In this document: positions 28,147 through 37,047 of the stretch, piece by piece
Position numbering within the stretch: position 1 is the first letter of the stretch
Layout of the letters: each line of letters starts with the position of its first letter
Origin: an uncultured Bacteroidia bacterium
Lineage (GTDB): Bacteria > Bacteroidota > Bacteroidia > Bacteroidales > Prolixibacteraceae
NCBI GenBank assembly: GCA_903897145.1
Contig: CAIUAN010000045.1
Span: 1 to 64,000, forward strand
DNA: 64,000 bases
Direction: 5' to 3'
Notes under the pieces: generated by a model
What the model was told of the DNA's origin: nothing
The model's input: only the letters and a program-made list of their open reading frames with translations
Databases searched by the model: none
Program-made: the position numbers and the translations under genes

Positions 28147-30576
28147 ATGAACTACAGAAATTTCTCTAAACTACTCTTTATTTGCTTATTTTTTGTGCAA
28201 ATTGGAGTTGCGCAAAACGTGGACTTCTCAAAAGCAAAAGTATTGCTTTCGGAAAAGAAAAATGTTCAACTACTAAAAGCCGTTCAAGTGCTGACAGAGG
28301 AGATTCAGGCACGCAGTAAAATCATACTTCCAACAACTTCTAAGCCGGTTCCAAATACCCCAACGATCATCGTCGGAGTTGAATCTAGAATGGACAAACT
28401 TGAGCCCAAATATAAAGCAGCGATCCAAAAGCTTACTTCTACAGGGAAAGATGGATTTAAGATTTCATTGATCGATAACAACATGTTAATCATTGCTGGA
28501 TACGATGAGCGAGGCACCCTATTTGGGGTGGGTAAATTGCTGCGTAAGATCGAGCTTAGAGAGGGAAAAATCTTAATTCCTGAAAACCTGAATATCTCCT
28601 CAACTCCAGTATATCCAATTCGTGGACATCAACTCGGATACCGTCCAAAAACCAATGCATATGATGCTTGGACAATCGCAAATTATGACCGTTATATTCG
28701 TGATCTTGCAATCTTTGGAGTAAATAGCATTGAGATTATGCCTCCCCGCACCGATGACGATGCAACAAGTGTAAACATGAAATATCCGGCTAGCAAAATG
28801 ATTGTTGAGCAATCACGCATTTGCCAGTCTTATGGCTTAGATGTCTGGATGTGGTATCCCAATATGGGTTCGGACTACACCAATCAAGACTCACTAAAAG
28901 TTGAGATTGCTGAGCGCGAAAAAGTCTTTAGTAGTCTACCTAAACTGGATGCGTTATTCGTCCCAGCTGGTGATCCTGGCGACCTGGAACCAGATGTACT
29001 ATTTCGTTGGCTAGAAAAAGAAGCGGTTGTGTTAAAGAAATATCATCCAAATGCGAAGATCTGGGTGTCGCCACAAGTATTCAAGCCAAGCAAAGAGTGG
29101 TATAGCAAGTTTTATGGTCATGTAAACAAGAAATATGACTGGTTTGGCGGCGTTGTTTATGGTCCATGGATTAAAACTCCGCTTCCTGAAGTAAAGAAAT
29201 TAATCGACCCTTCAATTCCAATACGCTTATATCCTGACATTACGCATAGTTATAGCTCACAGTTTCCTGTTCCAAATTGGGATATTGCCTATGCCATGAC
29301 TTTAGGTCGCGAATGCATCAATCCAAGACCCGAAGACGAGAAATACATCCATAATTTTTATGCCAGTTATGCCAGTGGGAGCATTAGCTACTCTGAAGGG
29401 ACCAATGATGACGTGAATAAATTTGTGTGGACCGATCAAGACTGGAATCCATCTACCCCAGTGCTAGAGACTCTGCGCGAATACGCACGATTCTTTGTTG
29501 GATACGACTATTCAGAAGGTGTCGCTCAAGGACTGCTATCATTAGAGAAGAACTTTAGAGGTGCATTATTGTCTAACGACCAAGTGCAGCTTACCCTTCA
29601 GCAGTGGCAAGCCATGGAAAAGACTGCGCCTCAAAGCGTGCTAAGTAGTCCTCGTTTCCAAAGTGGATTGATCAGAGCTTATTTTGATGGTTACACACAA
29701 CGAAGACTGATCTATGAAGCCTCACTTGAACGCGAAGCGAGAAACATACTAGAACAGTCAAAGAAACTTGGCTCAAAAGAGGCGATCTCTCAAGCACGCG
29801 CCACTTTAACTTTAGCAAATGAGAAGCCAATCTCACCAGAATTAAAAGCTAGATGTTATGCTCTTGCAGACTCTTTATTTCGGAGCTTTGGATCTCAGCT
29901 AACCGTCAAGAAGCACCATGCGGTGAGTGGAAGAGGGAATTTTATCGATAATATCGACATCCCATTGAATGACGCCTTATGGATTCTTGATCAATTAAAT
30001 CGCATTGAAAAACTAGGGTCAGAAAATGACAAGGTTGCTGCGATTGAAAAGATGCTTCACCGCACCGATCCTGGTCCTGGTGGATTTTACGATAATTTCG
30101 GATCACTATCAGCATGGAAACGGGTAAAAGCAAAGAAGACTTGGGTCGAGGATCCAGGAAGTTTAGAGTCTCCTCGAGTAAGTTTTGGGGTAGGATTATC
30201 AGGTGTCGACTGGGTGCATGAGATCGTTGCGAAAGGATTTGAAGGACAGACAACACCTCTGGCATGGATGAATCAGATTAACACCCTTTACGATACCCCA
30301 TTACAAATGGAGTATGATAATCTGGATCCAAACTCAACTTATACCCTGCGCATTGCCTATACTGGTCGATTCCGTTCAAAAATGAAACTTATGGCGGACG
30401 GGGTGAAGATTCACGATTATATCAGAATGGGGACTAAGCCCATGTTTGAATTCCCAATTCCAAAACAAGTCACTCAAGATGGGAAAGTCACCTTTACTTG
30501 GTCGTGCGGCGACGACGATAAGGGTGAAGGCGAGCGAGGATCACAAGTTGCTGAGATCTGGATCATAAAAAACTAA
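28147..30576 (+). CDS. secreted GH67N/GH20-type N-domain plus TIM-barrel glycosidase-like protein
   Basis: This 809-residue protein has a signal peptide (cleavage near VAQ, residue 22). Residues about 25-150 resemble the alpha-glucuronidase/hexosaminidase N-terminal domain (AVQVLTEEIQARSKIILP, GYDERGTLFGVGKLLRKI). A barrel domain follows (YPIRGHQLGYRPKTNAYDAW, YDRYIRDLAIFGVNSIEIMP, YGLDVWMWYPNMG, DALFVPAGDPGDLEP). A helical region and a C-terminal beta-domain complete it (about 650-809, FGVGLSGVDWVHEIVAKG). This layout is seen in GH67, GH20 and GH84 relatives. Candidate acids lie in the FVPAGDPGDLEP segment but cannot be assigned. The exact family is not recognised. Confidence 0.7.
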   Translation: MNYRNFSKLLFICLFFVQIGVAQNVDFSKAKVLLSEKKNVQLLKAVQVLTEEIQARSKIILPTTSKPVPNTPTIIVGVESRMDKLEPKYKAAIQKLTSTGKDGFKISLIDNNMLIIAGYDERGTLFGVGKLLRKIELREGKILIPENLNISSTPVYPIRGHQLGYRPKTNAYDAWTIANYDRYIRDLAIFGVNSIEIMPPRTDDDATSVNMKYPASKMIVEQSRICQSYGLDVWMWYPNMGSDYTNQDSLKVEIAEREKVFSSLPKLDALFVPAGDPGDLEPDVLFRWLEKEAVVLKKYHPNAKIWVSPQVFKPSKEWYSKFYGHVNKKYDWFGGVVYGPWIKTPLPEVKKLIDPSIPIRLYPDITHSYSSQFPVPNWDIAYAMTLGRECINPRPEDEKYIHNFYASYASGSISYSEGTNDDVNKFVWTDQDWNPSTPVLETLREYARFFVGYDYSEGVAQGLLSLEKNFRGALLSNDQVQLTLQQWQAMEKTAPQSVLSSPRFQSGLIRAYFDGYTQRRLIYEASLEREARNILEQSKKLGSKEAISQARATLTLANEKPISPELKARCYALADSLFRSFGSQLTVKKHHAVSGRGNFIDNIDIPLNDALWILDQLNRIEKLGSENDKVAAIEKMLHRTDPGPGGFYDNFGSLSAWKRVKAKKTWVEDPGSLESPRVSFGVGLSGVDWVHEIVAKGFEGQTTPLAWMNQINTLYDTPLQMEYDNLDPNSTYTLRIAYTGRFRSKMKLMADGVKIHDYIRMGTKPMFEFPIPKQVTQDGKVTFTWSCGDDDKGEGERGSQVAEIWIIKN

Positions 30577-30599
30577 CAACACCACGATTGCCTCTAATT

Positions 30600-30656
30600 C
30601 TTAGGCACATAAGACACTAACTACTTATGTGCCTAAGTTTAAACCTTAAACTTAGG
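30600..30656 (+). promoter_or_regulatory. two overlapping, mutually exclusive hairpins before the DUF4838 genes
   Basis: Hairpin 1 has perfect 14-bp arms (30600-30613 CTTAGGCACATAAG, 30624-30637 CTTATGTGCCTAAG) with a 10-base loop. Hairpin 2 has perfect 11-bp arms (30632-30642 CCTAAGTTTAA, 30646-30656 TTAAACTTAGG) with a 3-base loop. They share 30632-30637, so only one can form fully. Hairpin 2 ends 3 bases before the start codon at 30660. This could be a terminator or a translation switch. The GTGCCTA core recalls the repeat family of blocks A-C. Confidence 0.6.
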
Positions 30657-30659
30657 ACT

Positions 30660-33230
30660 ATGGGAAAATCATTTTTCGCAGTCGTATTTTTAGCCTTGGC
30701 TATAAAATCGACTGTATTTGCAACACCCCTTGCCCCTCAGCCTGTTGTTGCTGGTCAATGGGTGAAATCGTGGTTATTATGCGGACCAATACCTTTAAAG
30801 TTTTGGAATGATCCAGTCAAAGCATGGGGCCATATCCAAGGCTTTACCGATGACTATCTGCTTAGCCTAGGAGGAGAAGCCAATTTAAAGGTAAAGGATG
30901 GCGCCTTAGTCAAACTTAAAAAACAGACTCTAAAATGGGCTAGCTATAGTACCCCCGACTCTATTGTTGACCTTCGGAAAATTCTCTCCCGTGAATCGCC
31001 GCTTTGCGCCTATGCCTACACCGAGGTTATTGCGGATGAGGATAAAGTGTGGACCGTGGCGATGGGGACCAATGACGGATGTCGTTTATGGGTCAATAAT
31101 CTATTAGTCTGGGATTACAAAGTAAAACGTCCCGTCCTACCGGATGAAGATCTAATACCCATTGTACTCAAAAAAGGGATCAATAAAATCCTCTTAAAAG
31201 TTGAACAACATGGGAATGCTTGGGGATACTGCTTTCGATTTCTCCCTTTTAAGCCGAGTCAGCTGACGGCAAAAGGAGATCTATTTACGGTCACATCAAA
31301 TGAAAAAGGGGAGACCAGACTTGCATCGTCACTTTCGGACTTAGTCCTATCTCAGCTGATTAACAATCTAAAACTAACGGTTTTTAACGACAGAGAAAAG
31401 TCTGTCTTGGAGGAGAAAAGAACTACTGATTACCTCAAGAGTTTTCAATTAGATGCTAGTGCATTTAAACCCTTCACCACCAAAATAGAGTATGAGTTAA
31501 GCTCTGGCGAGAAATTCTCGCAGCAGACACATTTTACAGTTGGCAAAAGAGTGGAGTATTCGCTCTTCTCAAATGGAAAAACAAACTACCGGATATCTGT
31601 TGACCCACAAGCCTCGGAATCAGAACAGTGGGCAGCCAAAGAACTGCAGCATTGGTTAAAAGAGATCTCAAAAGTCGACTTTGAGATTCAGAATTTCGAT
31701 CCATCGTATCGTGGAGCTCAGATCGTAATTGGATACAGTGAAACGATGGCCAAGCAGGCGAATCTTGCTTTCCCTGAAGAGGCTGACGAAACCTATCGTT
31801 ATTGCAACATTGGAGAGAGCATCTATATTTCTGGAGGAAAGCAACGTGGAACGATGTATGGCGTGCTTAGCTTTTTAGAGAATGAGCTAGGCTGTCGATG
31901 GTATACGCCATCTTTCTCGAGCATACCTACAAGAGATGCGCTTACCTTTACGTGGTATAGTCATTCAGAAGGCCCAGGGATAAGGGTGAGAAATGATTTT
32001 TACTATGAGGCATTCGATCCAACTTGGGCTGCTCATAATAAGGTCAATGGAGCCATGGGATATCGCGTTCAGCCTGGTGGCGTGGAGAGTTATTGGAATG
32101 TGCACACGTTCTTTCAATTGATGCCTCCCGAAGAACTATTCGCTAAACATCCAGAATACTATAGTTTTATCGAAGGGAAGCGTGTTGCTGACCATACCCA
32201 ACTGTGTCTGTCAAACTCCGCAGTTCTAGCAATGATGATCGACCGGATCAAAAAACGGATGCGAGAGAGCCCCGAATATTTGATCTATGATGTTTCACAA
32301 AACGACTGGCATAACCCATGTCAATGTGACAATTGTCTGCAAATAGCGAACCAATATGGTGGTGAATCGGGTATTCTAATCTGGTTTGTCAATCAGGTAG
32401 CCGATGCAGTTAAACAAGAATTTCCGACAAAATATATTGGAACACTATCTTATCAGTATACGCGTAAACCGCCAGTAAATATTAAGCCTAAGGAAAATGT
32501 TGTGGTTCGATTCTGTAGCATTGAATGTTGTTTCTCGCATGATTTTAAATCTTGCAAAGAGAATAAAACCTTCTTGGCCGATCTAGAAGGATGGTCATCT
32601 CTTGCCCCTCATCTTTACATTTGGGATTACGTGGTGAATTTCAACCACTACCAAATGCCTTACCCTAACTTTTCAGTCTTACAACCGAACATTCAAACTT
32701 TCCGAGACAACCATACGATTGGCATCATGGAGCAAGCTGCCTACCAAAGTAGAGGAGGCGAATTCGCAGAGTTAAGATCTTATCTAATCTCAAAATTACT
32801 TTGGAATCCCGACTGCAATGCCGATGCTGTCATCAATGATTTTATGAGTGGCTATTATGGTCGATCGGGCAAAATTATCCGAAAATATTTTGATCAACTT
32901 CAAGGCTTGGTAACCAAAGATGTGCATATACACTGCTTATCTACAGAGGAGAAGCATTTCACCGATGCGTTTATTCACAGCTGCCTTGAGATTTTTGCTC
33001 AAGCTGAATTGGTTGCCGATAATGCTGAGATCTTACGCCATGTTGAGATGGCCTCAGTCCCTATTCTTTATCTAAAATGCAAACAGACACCTGCCTTAGC
33101 GAAGGCCGATGGCACTTATGCCAAATTTTGCAAGATTACAGAACGGGAAAAGATCACACACTATTCCGAATCAGGTGAACCCCATCGGTTATCCTTTCAC
33201 CGAGCTATCGAAGAACAAAAACCTTACTAA
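30660..33230 (+). CDS. secreted DUF4838 protein, paralog 1 (GH67/GH20-like)
   Basis: The start at 30660 (MGKSFFAVVFLALAIKS) is chosen because it gives a clean signal peptide; the in-frame ATG at 30627 lies inside a hairpin arm. The protein has 856 residues. An N-terminal beta-sandwich (WVKSWLLCGPIPLKFW, MGTNDGCRLWVNN) looks carbohydrate-binding. The GH67N-like domain follows (SESEQWAAKELQHWLKEIS, GTMYGVLSFLENELGCRWYTPS), then the DUF4838 barrel: RVRNDFYYEAFDPTWAAHNK, HPEYYSFIEGKR, LIYDVSQNDWHNPCQCDNC, and VVRFCSIECCFSHDF. Catalysis is not established; DUF4838 proteins are considered likely glycoside hydrolases. It is 8 bp before its paralog, so they are co-transcribed. Confidence 0.82.
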   Translation: MGKSFFAVVFLALAIKSTVFATPLAPQPVVAGQWVKSWLLCGPIPLKFWNDPVKAWGHIQGFTDDYLLSLGGEANLKVKDGALVKLKKQTLKWASYSTPDSIVDLRKILSRESPLCAYAYTEVIADEDKVWTVAMGTNDGCRLWVNNLLVWDYKVKRPVLPDEDLIPIVLKKGINKILLKVEQHGNAWGYCFRFLPFKPSQLTAKGDLFTVTSNEKGETRLASSLSDLVLSQLINNLKLTVFNDREKSVLEEKRTTDYLKSFQLDASAFKPFTTKIEYELSSGEKFSQQTHFTVGKRVEYSLFSNGKTNYRISVDPQASESEQWAAKELQHWLKEISKVDFEIQNFDPSYRGAQIVIGYSETMAKQANLAFPEEADETYRYCNIGESIYISGGKQRGTMYGVLSFLENELGCRWYTPSFSSIPTRDALTFTWYSHSEGPGIRVRNDFYYEAFDPTWAAHNKVNGAMGYRVQPGGVESYWNVHTFFQLMPPEELFAKHPEYYSFIEGKRVADHTQLCLSNSAVLAMMIDRIKKRMRESPEYLIYDVSQNDWHNPCQCDNCLQIANQYGGESGILIWFVNQVADAVKQEFPTKYIGTLSYQYTRKPPVNIKPKENVVVRFCSIECCFSHDFKSCKENKTFLADLEGWSSLAPHLYIWDYVVNFNHYQMPYPNFSVLQPNIQTFRDNHTIGIMEQAAYQSRGGEFAELRSYLISKLLWNPDCNADAVINDFMSGYYGRSGKIIRKYFDQLQGLVTKDVHIHCLSTEEKHFTDAFIHSCLEIFAQAELVADNAEILRHVEMASVPILYLKCKQTPALAKADGTYAKFCKITEREKITHYSESGEPHRLSFHRAIEEQKPY

Positions 33231-33238
33231 AACGAACC

Positions 33239-35818
33239 ATGAAAAAATTTGCAATTCTGTCTATTTTATGCCTAATCCTGCTAACCTCTTTGAGTTTTGG
33301 TCAGTCGTTAACGCCTCAACAAGCATTGCCGAATCAGTGGATTAAATCGTGGCTTATCTGTGGGCCAATACCCCTAAAAGAGCCAGCTGATGTTGCTGAC
33401 TCATGGGGTCATCTAAACAATTACACCCTCGACTATTTGTTAAAAGCTGGTGGCGAACAAAATCTGCATGCGAAGTCAGGAGACCAACTAAAACTGCCTA
33501 AAGGATCGGTAAAGTGGAAGGTTTACAATGCTCCAGATTCGACCATCCGTTTAGACAAGATTTTATCTAAAGATCCCAATCTAGTAGCATATGCCTATAC
33601 CGAAGTTGAGTCGGCAGAAGCACAAATTATGCTAATCTGTTTTGGCACCAACGATGGCGGTTCATTATGGGTCAATGGGATGCAAGTATGGGACTATCCG
33701 CCTCGACGTGGCATGTTTGTTGACGATGATATGATTCCGGTATCACTAAATAAAGGGAAGAATACCATCTTATTTAAAATCGAACAACGAGCTAATCAAT
33801 GGGGGTACTGTGTTCGATTCAAACCCTTCTCAACAGCTGAATTATTAAAAAAAGGGGAGATATTCAACATCTCGGCTGGAGAGGATGGGAAAGCTAAGCT
33901 AACCTCTAAATTTATGACTCCAGTGCTGCAACAAATTTTAGCTAAACTAAGCATTGAAGTTCAAAACAGTCAAAAAACAGTCGTTCAAAGCACCGAATTT
34001 ACAACTGAATTTACCAGAGCTTTAGAGCTTAAATCAAACGATTATCAAGCCTACTCTGCTTCCATAAAATTGGGCTTAAAAAATGGAGAACTGATTACAC
34101 AAGCTATTCCATTTTATGCTGGCAAGCGCCAAATTCATACCTTGTTTGCAAATGGAATGTCTGACTATCGTATTGCACTTAACAAGGATGCCTCAGAATC
34201 AGAGCAGTGGGCCGCGAAGGAACTTCAGCATTGGATCAAAGAGATTGGTGGCGCAGAACTTCCAATAGAACAACTTGATGCACCTCACAATGGCTCACAA
34301 TTTGTGATTGGCTATAACGCGATTGTTCAGCAAAAAACAGGAGTGAATAACCCAGCAGAACTAGATGAATCGTTTCGTTATTTCAATTCAGGATCGGATA
34401 TTCTAATCTACGGTGGCAAGGCACGCGGAACCATGTATGGCGTAATGGCTTTCTTAGAAAACGAGTTGGGTTGTCGCTGGTATACACCTAGTGTTAGTGT
34501 GATTCCCAAAAGAACAGAATCTTCATTCGACTGGATTGACCATTCAGAAAAGCCAGGTATACGCGTCCGAAATGATTTTTATTTTGAAGCTTTCAATCCG
34601 ACTTGGGCCGCTAGAAATAGGATGAATGGCACCTTGGGATTTGATAAGTCAAACCCACAAATTGGTGGAACCGAGAATTATTGGGCGGTACACACTTTTT
34701 ATCCACTCATGCCACCAGAAGAATTTTACAAAAAACATCCTGAATATTATAGCCTAATTGACGGAAAACGAATCTTTGAGCGTGCACAATTGTGCATTTC
34801 AAATCCCGAAGTATTAAGAATTATCATTGAGCGGATTAAAAAGCGGATGCGTGAAAGTCCAGAATACTTGATCTACGATGTATCACAAAACGACTGGCAC
34901 AACCCATGTCAATGTGATAAATGTCAGGCGATTGTTAAAAGAGAAGGCTCTGAATCTGGTTTGATGATCTGGTTCGTAAATCAAGTAGCACAAGCTGTTG
35001 AGAAGGAGTTTCCCGATAAGTTTATCGGTACGCTGGCTTATCAATATACTCGAACGCCTCCAACGAGCATCCATCCTCGCAACAATGTGGTCGTGCGACT
35101 TTGTAGTATTGAATGTTGTTTTGCACATGATTTTAAATCGTGTCCCGAAAACAAATCATTTATCAACGACTTAAAAAAGTGGTCAGCTTTGGCTCCTCAT
35201 CTATACATCTGGGACTACGTGGTTAATTTTAGTCATTACGTAATGCCCTATCCAAACTTTAGAGTACTGCAACCGAACATCCAAACATTAAGTGAGAATA
35301 ACGCCATTGGAATTATGGAACAAGCCTCCTACCAAGCTAGAGGTGGTGAATTTTCGGAGCTTAAAGCGTACCTTATCTCCCGCTTATTATGGGACCCTAA
35401 ATGCAATACTGAAAGCGTAATCAATGACTTTATGTTTGGCTATTATGGTCGCTCAGGAAAGTTGATTCGGGAATATTTCGATCTAGTGCAAAATCGTGTT
35501 ACTCCGGATACTCATATTCACTTAGGCACCACTCCTGAAGATCCCCTATTCTCGGATGAGTTTATCCGTCAGTCATGTGACCTATTTAATCAAGCTATAA
35601 AAGTTGCGGATAACGATGAGGTGGTAAAGCGTGTCGAATTAACCTATCTGCCCATCTTGTATTTAAAATGCAAAAGAACTCCTGCCCTAGCTAAATACGA
35701 TGGCACTTATGCGAAGTTCTGCGAGATCGCTAAGCGAGAAGGGGTAACACATTACGCCGAAGCTGGAGAGCCTCACAGACAGGCATTTCATAAATCAGTT
35801 GAAACAGCCAAAGAATGA
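33239..35818 (+). CDS. secreted DUF4838 protein, paralog 2 (GH67/GH20-like)
   Basis: This 859-residue protein has a signal peptide (cleavage near SFGQ, residue 21) and is collinear with the gene at 30660: WIKSWLICGPIPLKEP, ESEQWAAKELQHWIKEIGG, GTMYGVMAFLENELGCRWYTPS, LIYDVSQNDWHNPCQCDKC, SIECCFAHDFKSC. The strict conservation of the QNDWHNPCQCDxC and IECCF-HDF segments between the paralogs points to the active or metal site. Paralog-specific differences are mainly in the N-terminal sandwich and the C-terminal helices, which suggests different substrates. It overlaps the next gene by 4 bp (ATGA), a sign of translational coupling. Confidence 0.82.
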   Translation: MKKFAILSILCLILLTSLSFGQSLTPQQALPNQWIKSWLICGPIPLKEPADVADSWGHLNNYTLDYLLKAGGEQNLHAKSGDQLKLPKGSVKWKVYNAPDSTIRLDKILSKDPNLVAYAYTEVESAEAQIMLICFGTNDGGSLWVNGMQVWDYPPRRGMFVDDDMIPVSLNKGKNTILFKIEQRANQWGYCVRFKPFSTAELLKKGEIFNISAGEDGKAKLTSKFMTPVLQQILAKLSIEVQNSQKTVVQSTEFTTEFTRALELKSNDYQAYSASIKLGLKNGELITQAIPFYAGKRQIHTLFANGMSDYRIALNKDASESEQWAAKELQHWIKEIGGAELPIEQLDAPHNGSQFVIGYNAIVQQKTGVNNPAELDESFRYFNSGSDILIYGGKARGTMYGVMAFLENELGCRWYTPSVSVIPKRTESSFDWIDHSEKPGIRVRNDFYFEAFNPTWAARNRMNGTLGFDKSNPQIGGTENYWAVHTFYPLMPPEEFYKKHPEYYSLIDGKRIFERAQLCISNPEVLRIIIERIKKRMRESPEYLIYDVSQNDWHNPCQCDKCQAIVKREGSESGLMIWFVNQVAQAVEKEFPDKFIGTLAYQYTRTPPTSIHPRNNVVVRLCSIECCFAHDFKSCPENKSFINDLKKWSALAPHLYIWDYVVNFSHYVMPYPNFRVLQPNIQTLSENNAIGIMEQASYQARGGEFSELKAYLISRLLWDPKCNTESVINDFMFGYYGRSGKLIREYFDLVQNRVTPDTHIHLGTTPEDPLFSDEFIRQSCDLFNQAIKVADNDEVVKRVELTYLPILYLKCKRTPALAKYDGTYAKFCEIAKREGVTHYAEAGEPHRQAFHKSVETAKE

Positions 35819-36777
35819 AAATAGATCATTGCATAAATATACAGTCGATAAAAAAGATTATTCAGTTTAGTATAATCTTAGTTTCAACTTGCATCCAAAC
35901 AGCATATTGCCAGATATCCGCATTTAAAATGCAAGATACTATGGCAGTTGTCGACAATGGGATTCTAACACTTAAGCTTGACTTAACCAGAGGTGGTGCC
36001 ATATCCTATCTCTCGTTAACAGGCTCAACACGAAATATTGTCAATATCTCAGACGAAGGAAGGTATATTCAGCAATCGTATTATGCAGGGAATGGGCTAA
36101 ACAGGCAAGCTGAAGGACAGTCTAAAGCTTGGTCACCATGGCCTTGGAATCCCATTCAAGTTGGAGACTACAATCGTCATCGAGCCCAGATACTAGACTA
36201 CAAGAAAAATGGAAATCAGCTCTATGTGAAATGTGTTCCAATGCTTTGGGATATGGATAACCGTCCAGCAGAAGCAGAGATGGAGCAATGGACAACCTTG
36301 GAAGGGTCGATCTTAAGGGTGCACAATAAGATTACCTGCCACCGAACGGATCAAATCTATCGCGATAGTATTCTTTGTGACCAGGAGTTACCTGCGGTGT
36401 ATCCCATTTCAGCCTTAAAAAATCTCTATGCCTATATGGGCAAAGCCCCTTTTACAAATGATAAACTAGACAACCCTAGGGTTATTAATCTAGCTAGCGG
36501 CTTCTGGGGAAAGTATCCAACAGTTTCTGAACATTGGATGGCCTTTGTCGATGATAATCTTTGGGGTATGGGTATTTACAATGCGAAGTGCGAAAAGTTT
36601 TATGCTGGACTATCAGGAAAAATTGACGGGGAGGCTTTAAGCTCTTCCACATCCTATATTGCACCAACAAAAAAAGCTATGCTTACAAAAAACTGCGTGT
36701 ATGAATATGATTATGATGTGATTGTAGGAACCCTTGCAGAGATTAGAAGTACGGTATATAAATTAAGTCGAAAATAA
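35815..36777 (+). CDS. secreted beta-rich protein of unknown function, coupled to the DUF4838 genes
   Basis: This 320-residue protein has a signal sequence (hydrophobic residues about 15-30, ending near YCQ). It opens with a beta-strand pattern, VDNGILTLKLDLTRGGAISYLSL, reminiscent of galactose-mutarotase-like sandwich domains (written here in full because the N-D-G-x-L-x-L/GGA-I pattern is the only family hint; residues about 46-68). The middle part has aromatic motifs (SPWPWNPIQVGDYNRH, EHWMAFVDDNLWGMGIY). No family is recognised with certainty. The ATG overlaps the previous stop, so it is the last gene of the DUF4838 unit and probably acts on the same substrate. Confidence 0.6.
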   Translation: MKIDHCINIQSIKKIIQFSIILVSTCIQTAYCQISAFKMQDTMAVVDNGILTLKLDLTRGGAISYLSLTGSTRNIVNISDEGRYIQQSYYAGNGLNRQAEGQSKAWSPWPWNPIQVGDYNRHRAQILDYKKNGNQLYVKCVPMLWDMDNRPAEAEMEQWTTLEGSILRVHNKITCHRTDQIYRDSILCDQELPAVYPISALKNLYAYMGKAPFTNDKLDNPRVINLASGFWGKYPTVSEHWMAFVDDNLWGMGIYNAKCEKFYAGLSGKIDGEALSSSTSYIAPTKKAMLTKNCVYEYDYDVIVGTLAEIRSTVYKLSRK

Positions 36778-36990
36778 AAAAGAGAAACACAATAGGGTTT
36801 CTAATGTGAACTATGTGCCTAATGTGGTAAAAAAAGAAACACAATAGGACACAGTAGGCAAAACACAGTAGACACAGTAGATTCTAATGTGCTTTCTATT
36901 GTGAACTATGTGCCTATGTGGTGAAAAAAAGAGAAAAAACACAGTAGAGCACAATAGGAAAAACACAATAGACACAGTAGGACAAATAGA
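36776..36990 (+). repeat. hairpin repeat block C (CACAATAGA family, dispersed copy)
   Basis: About 215 bp with the same unit design and orientation as blocks A and B. A-rich spacers are present, CACAGTAGA 9-mers lie at 36864-36881 (A-to-G variant of CACAATAGA), loop decamers TTCTAATGTG lie at 36799 and 36882, and the right arm has TCTATTGTG at 36895-36903 followed by CCTATGTGG. It fills the gap between the unknown gene at 35815 and the first GH2 gene, with no GxxExxY gene beside it. The remaining bases to 37047 are AT-rich. Confidence 0.88.
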
Positions 36991-37047
36991 TTTTTAAAAA
37001 TTATTAGTTTTAAGCTTTAACTAGAACAATAGTGTACTGAACTTATT

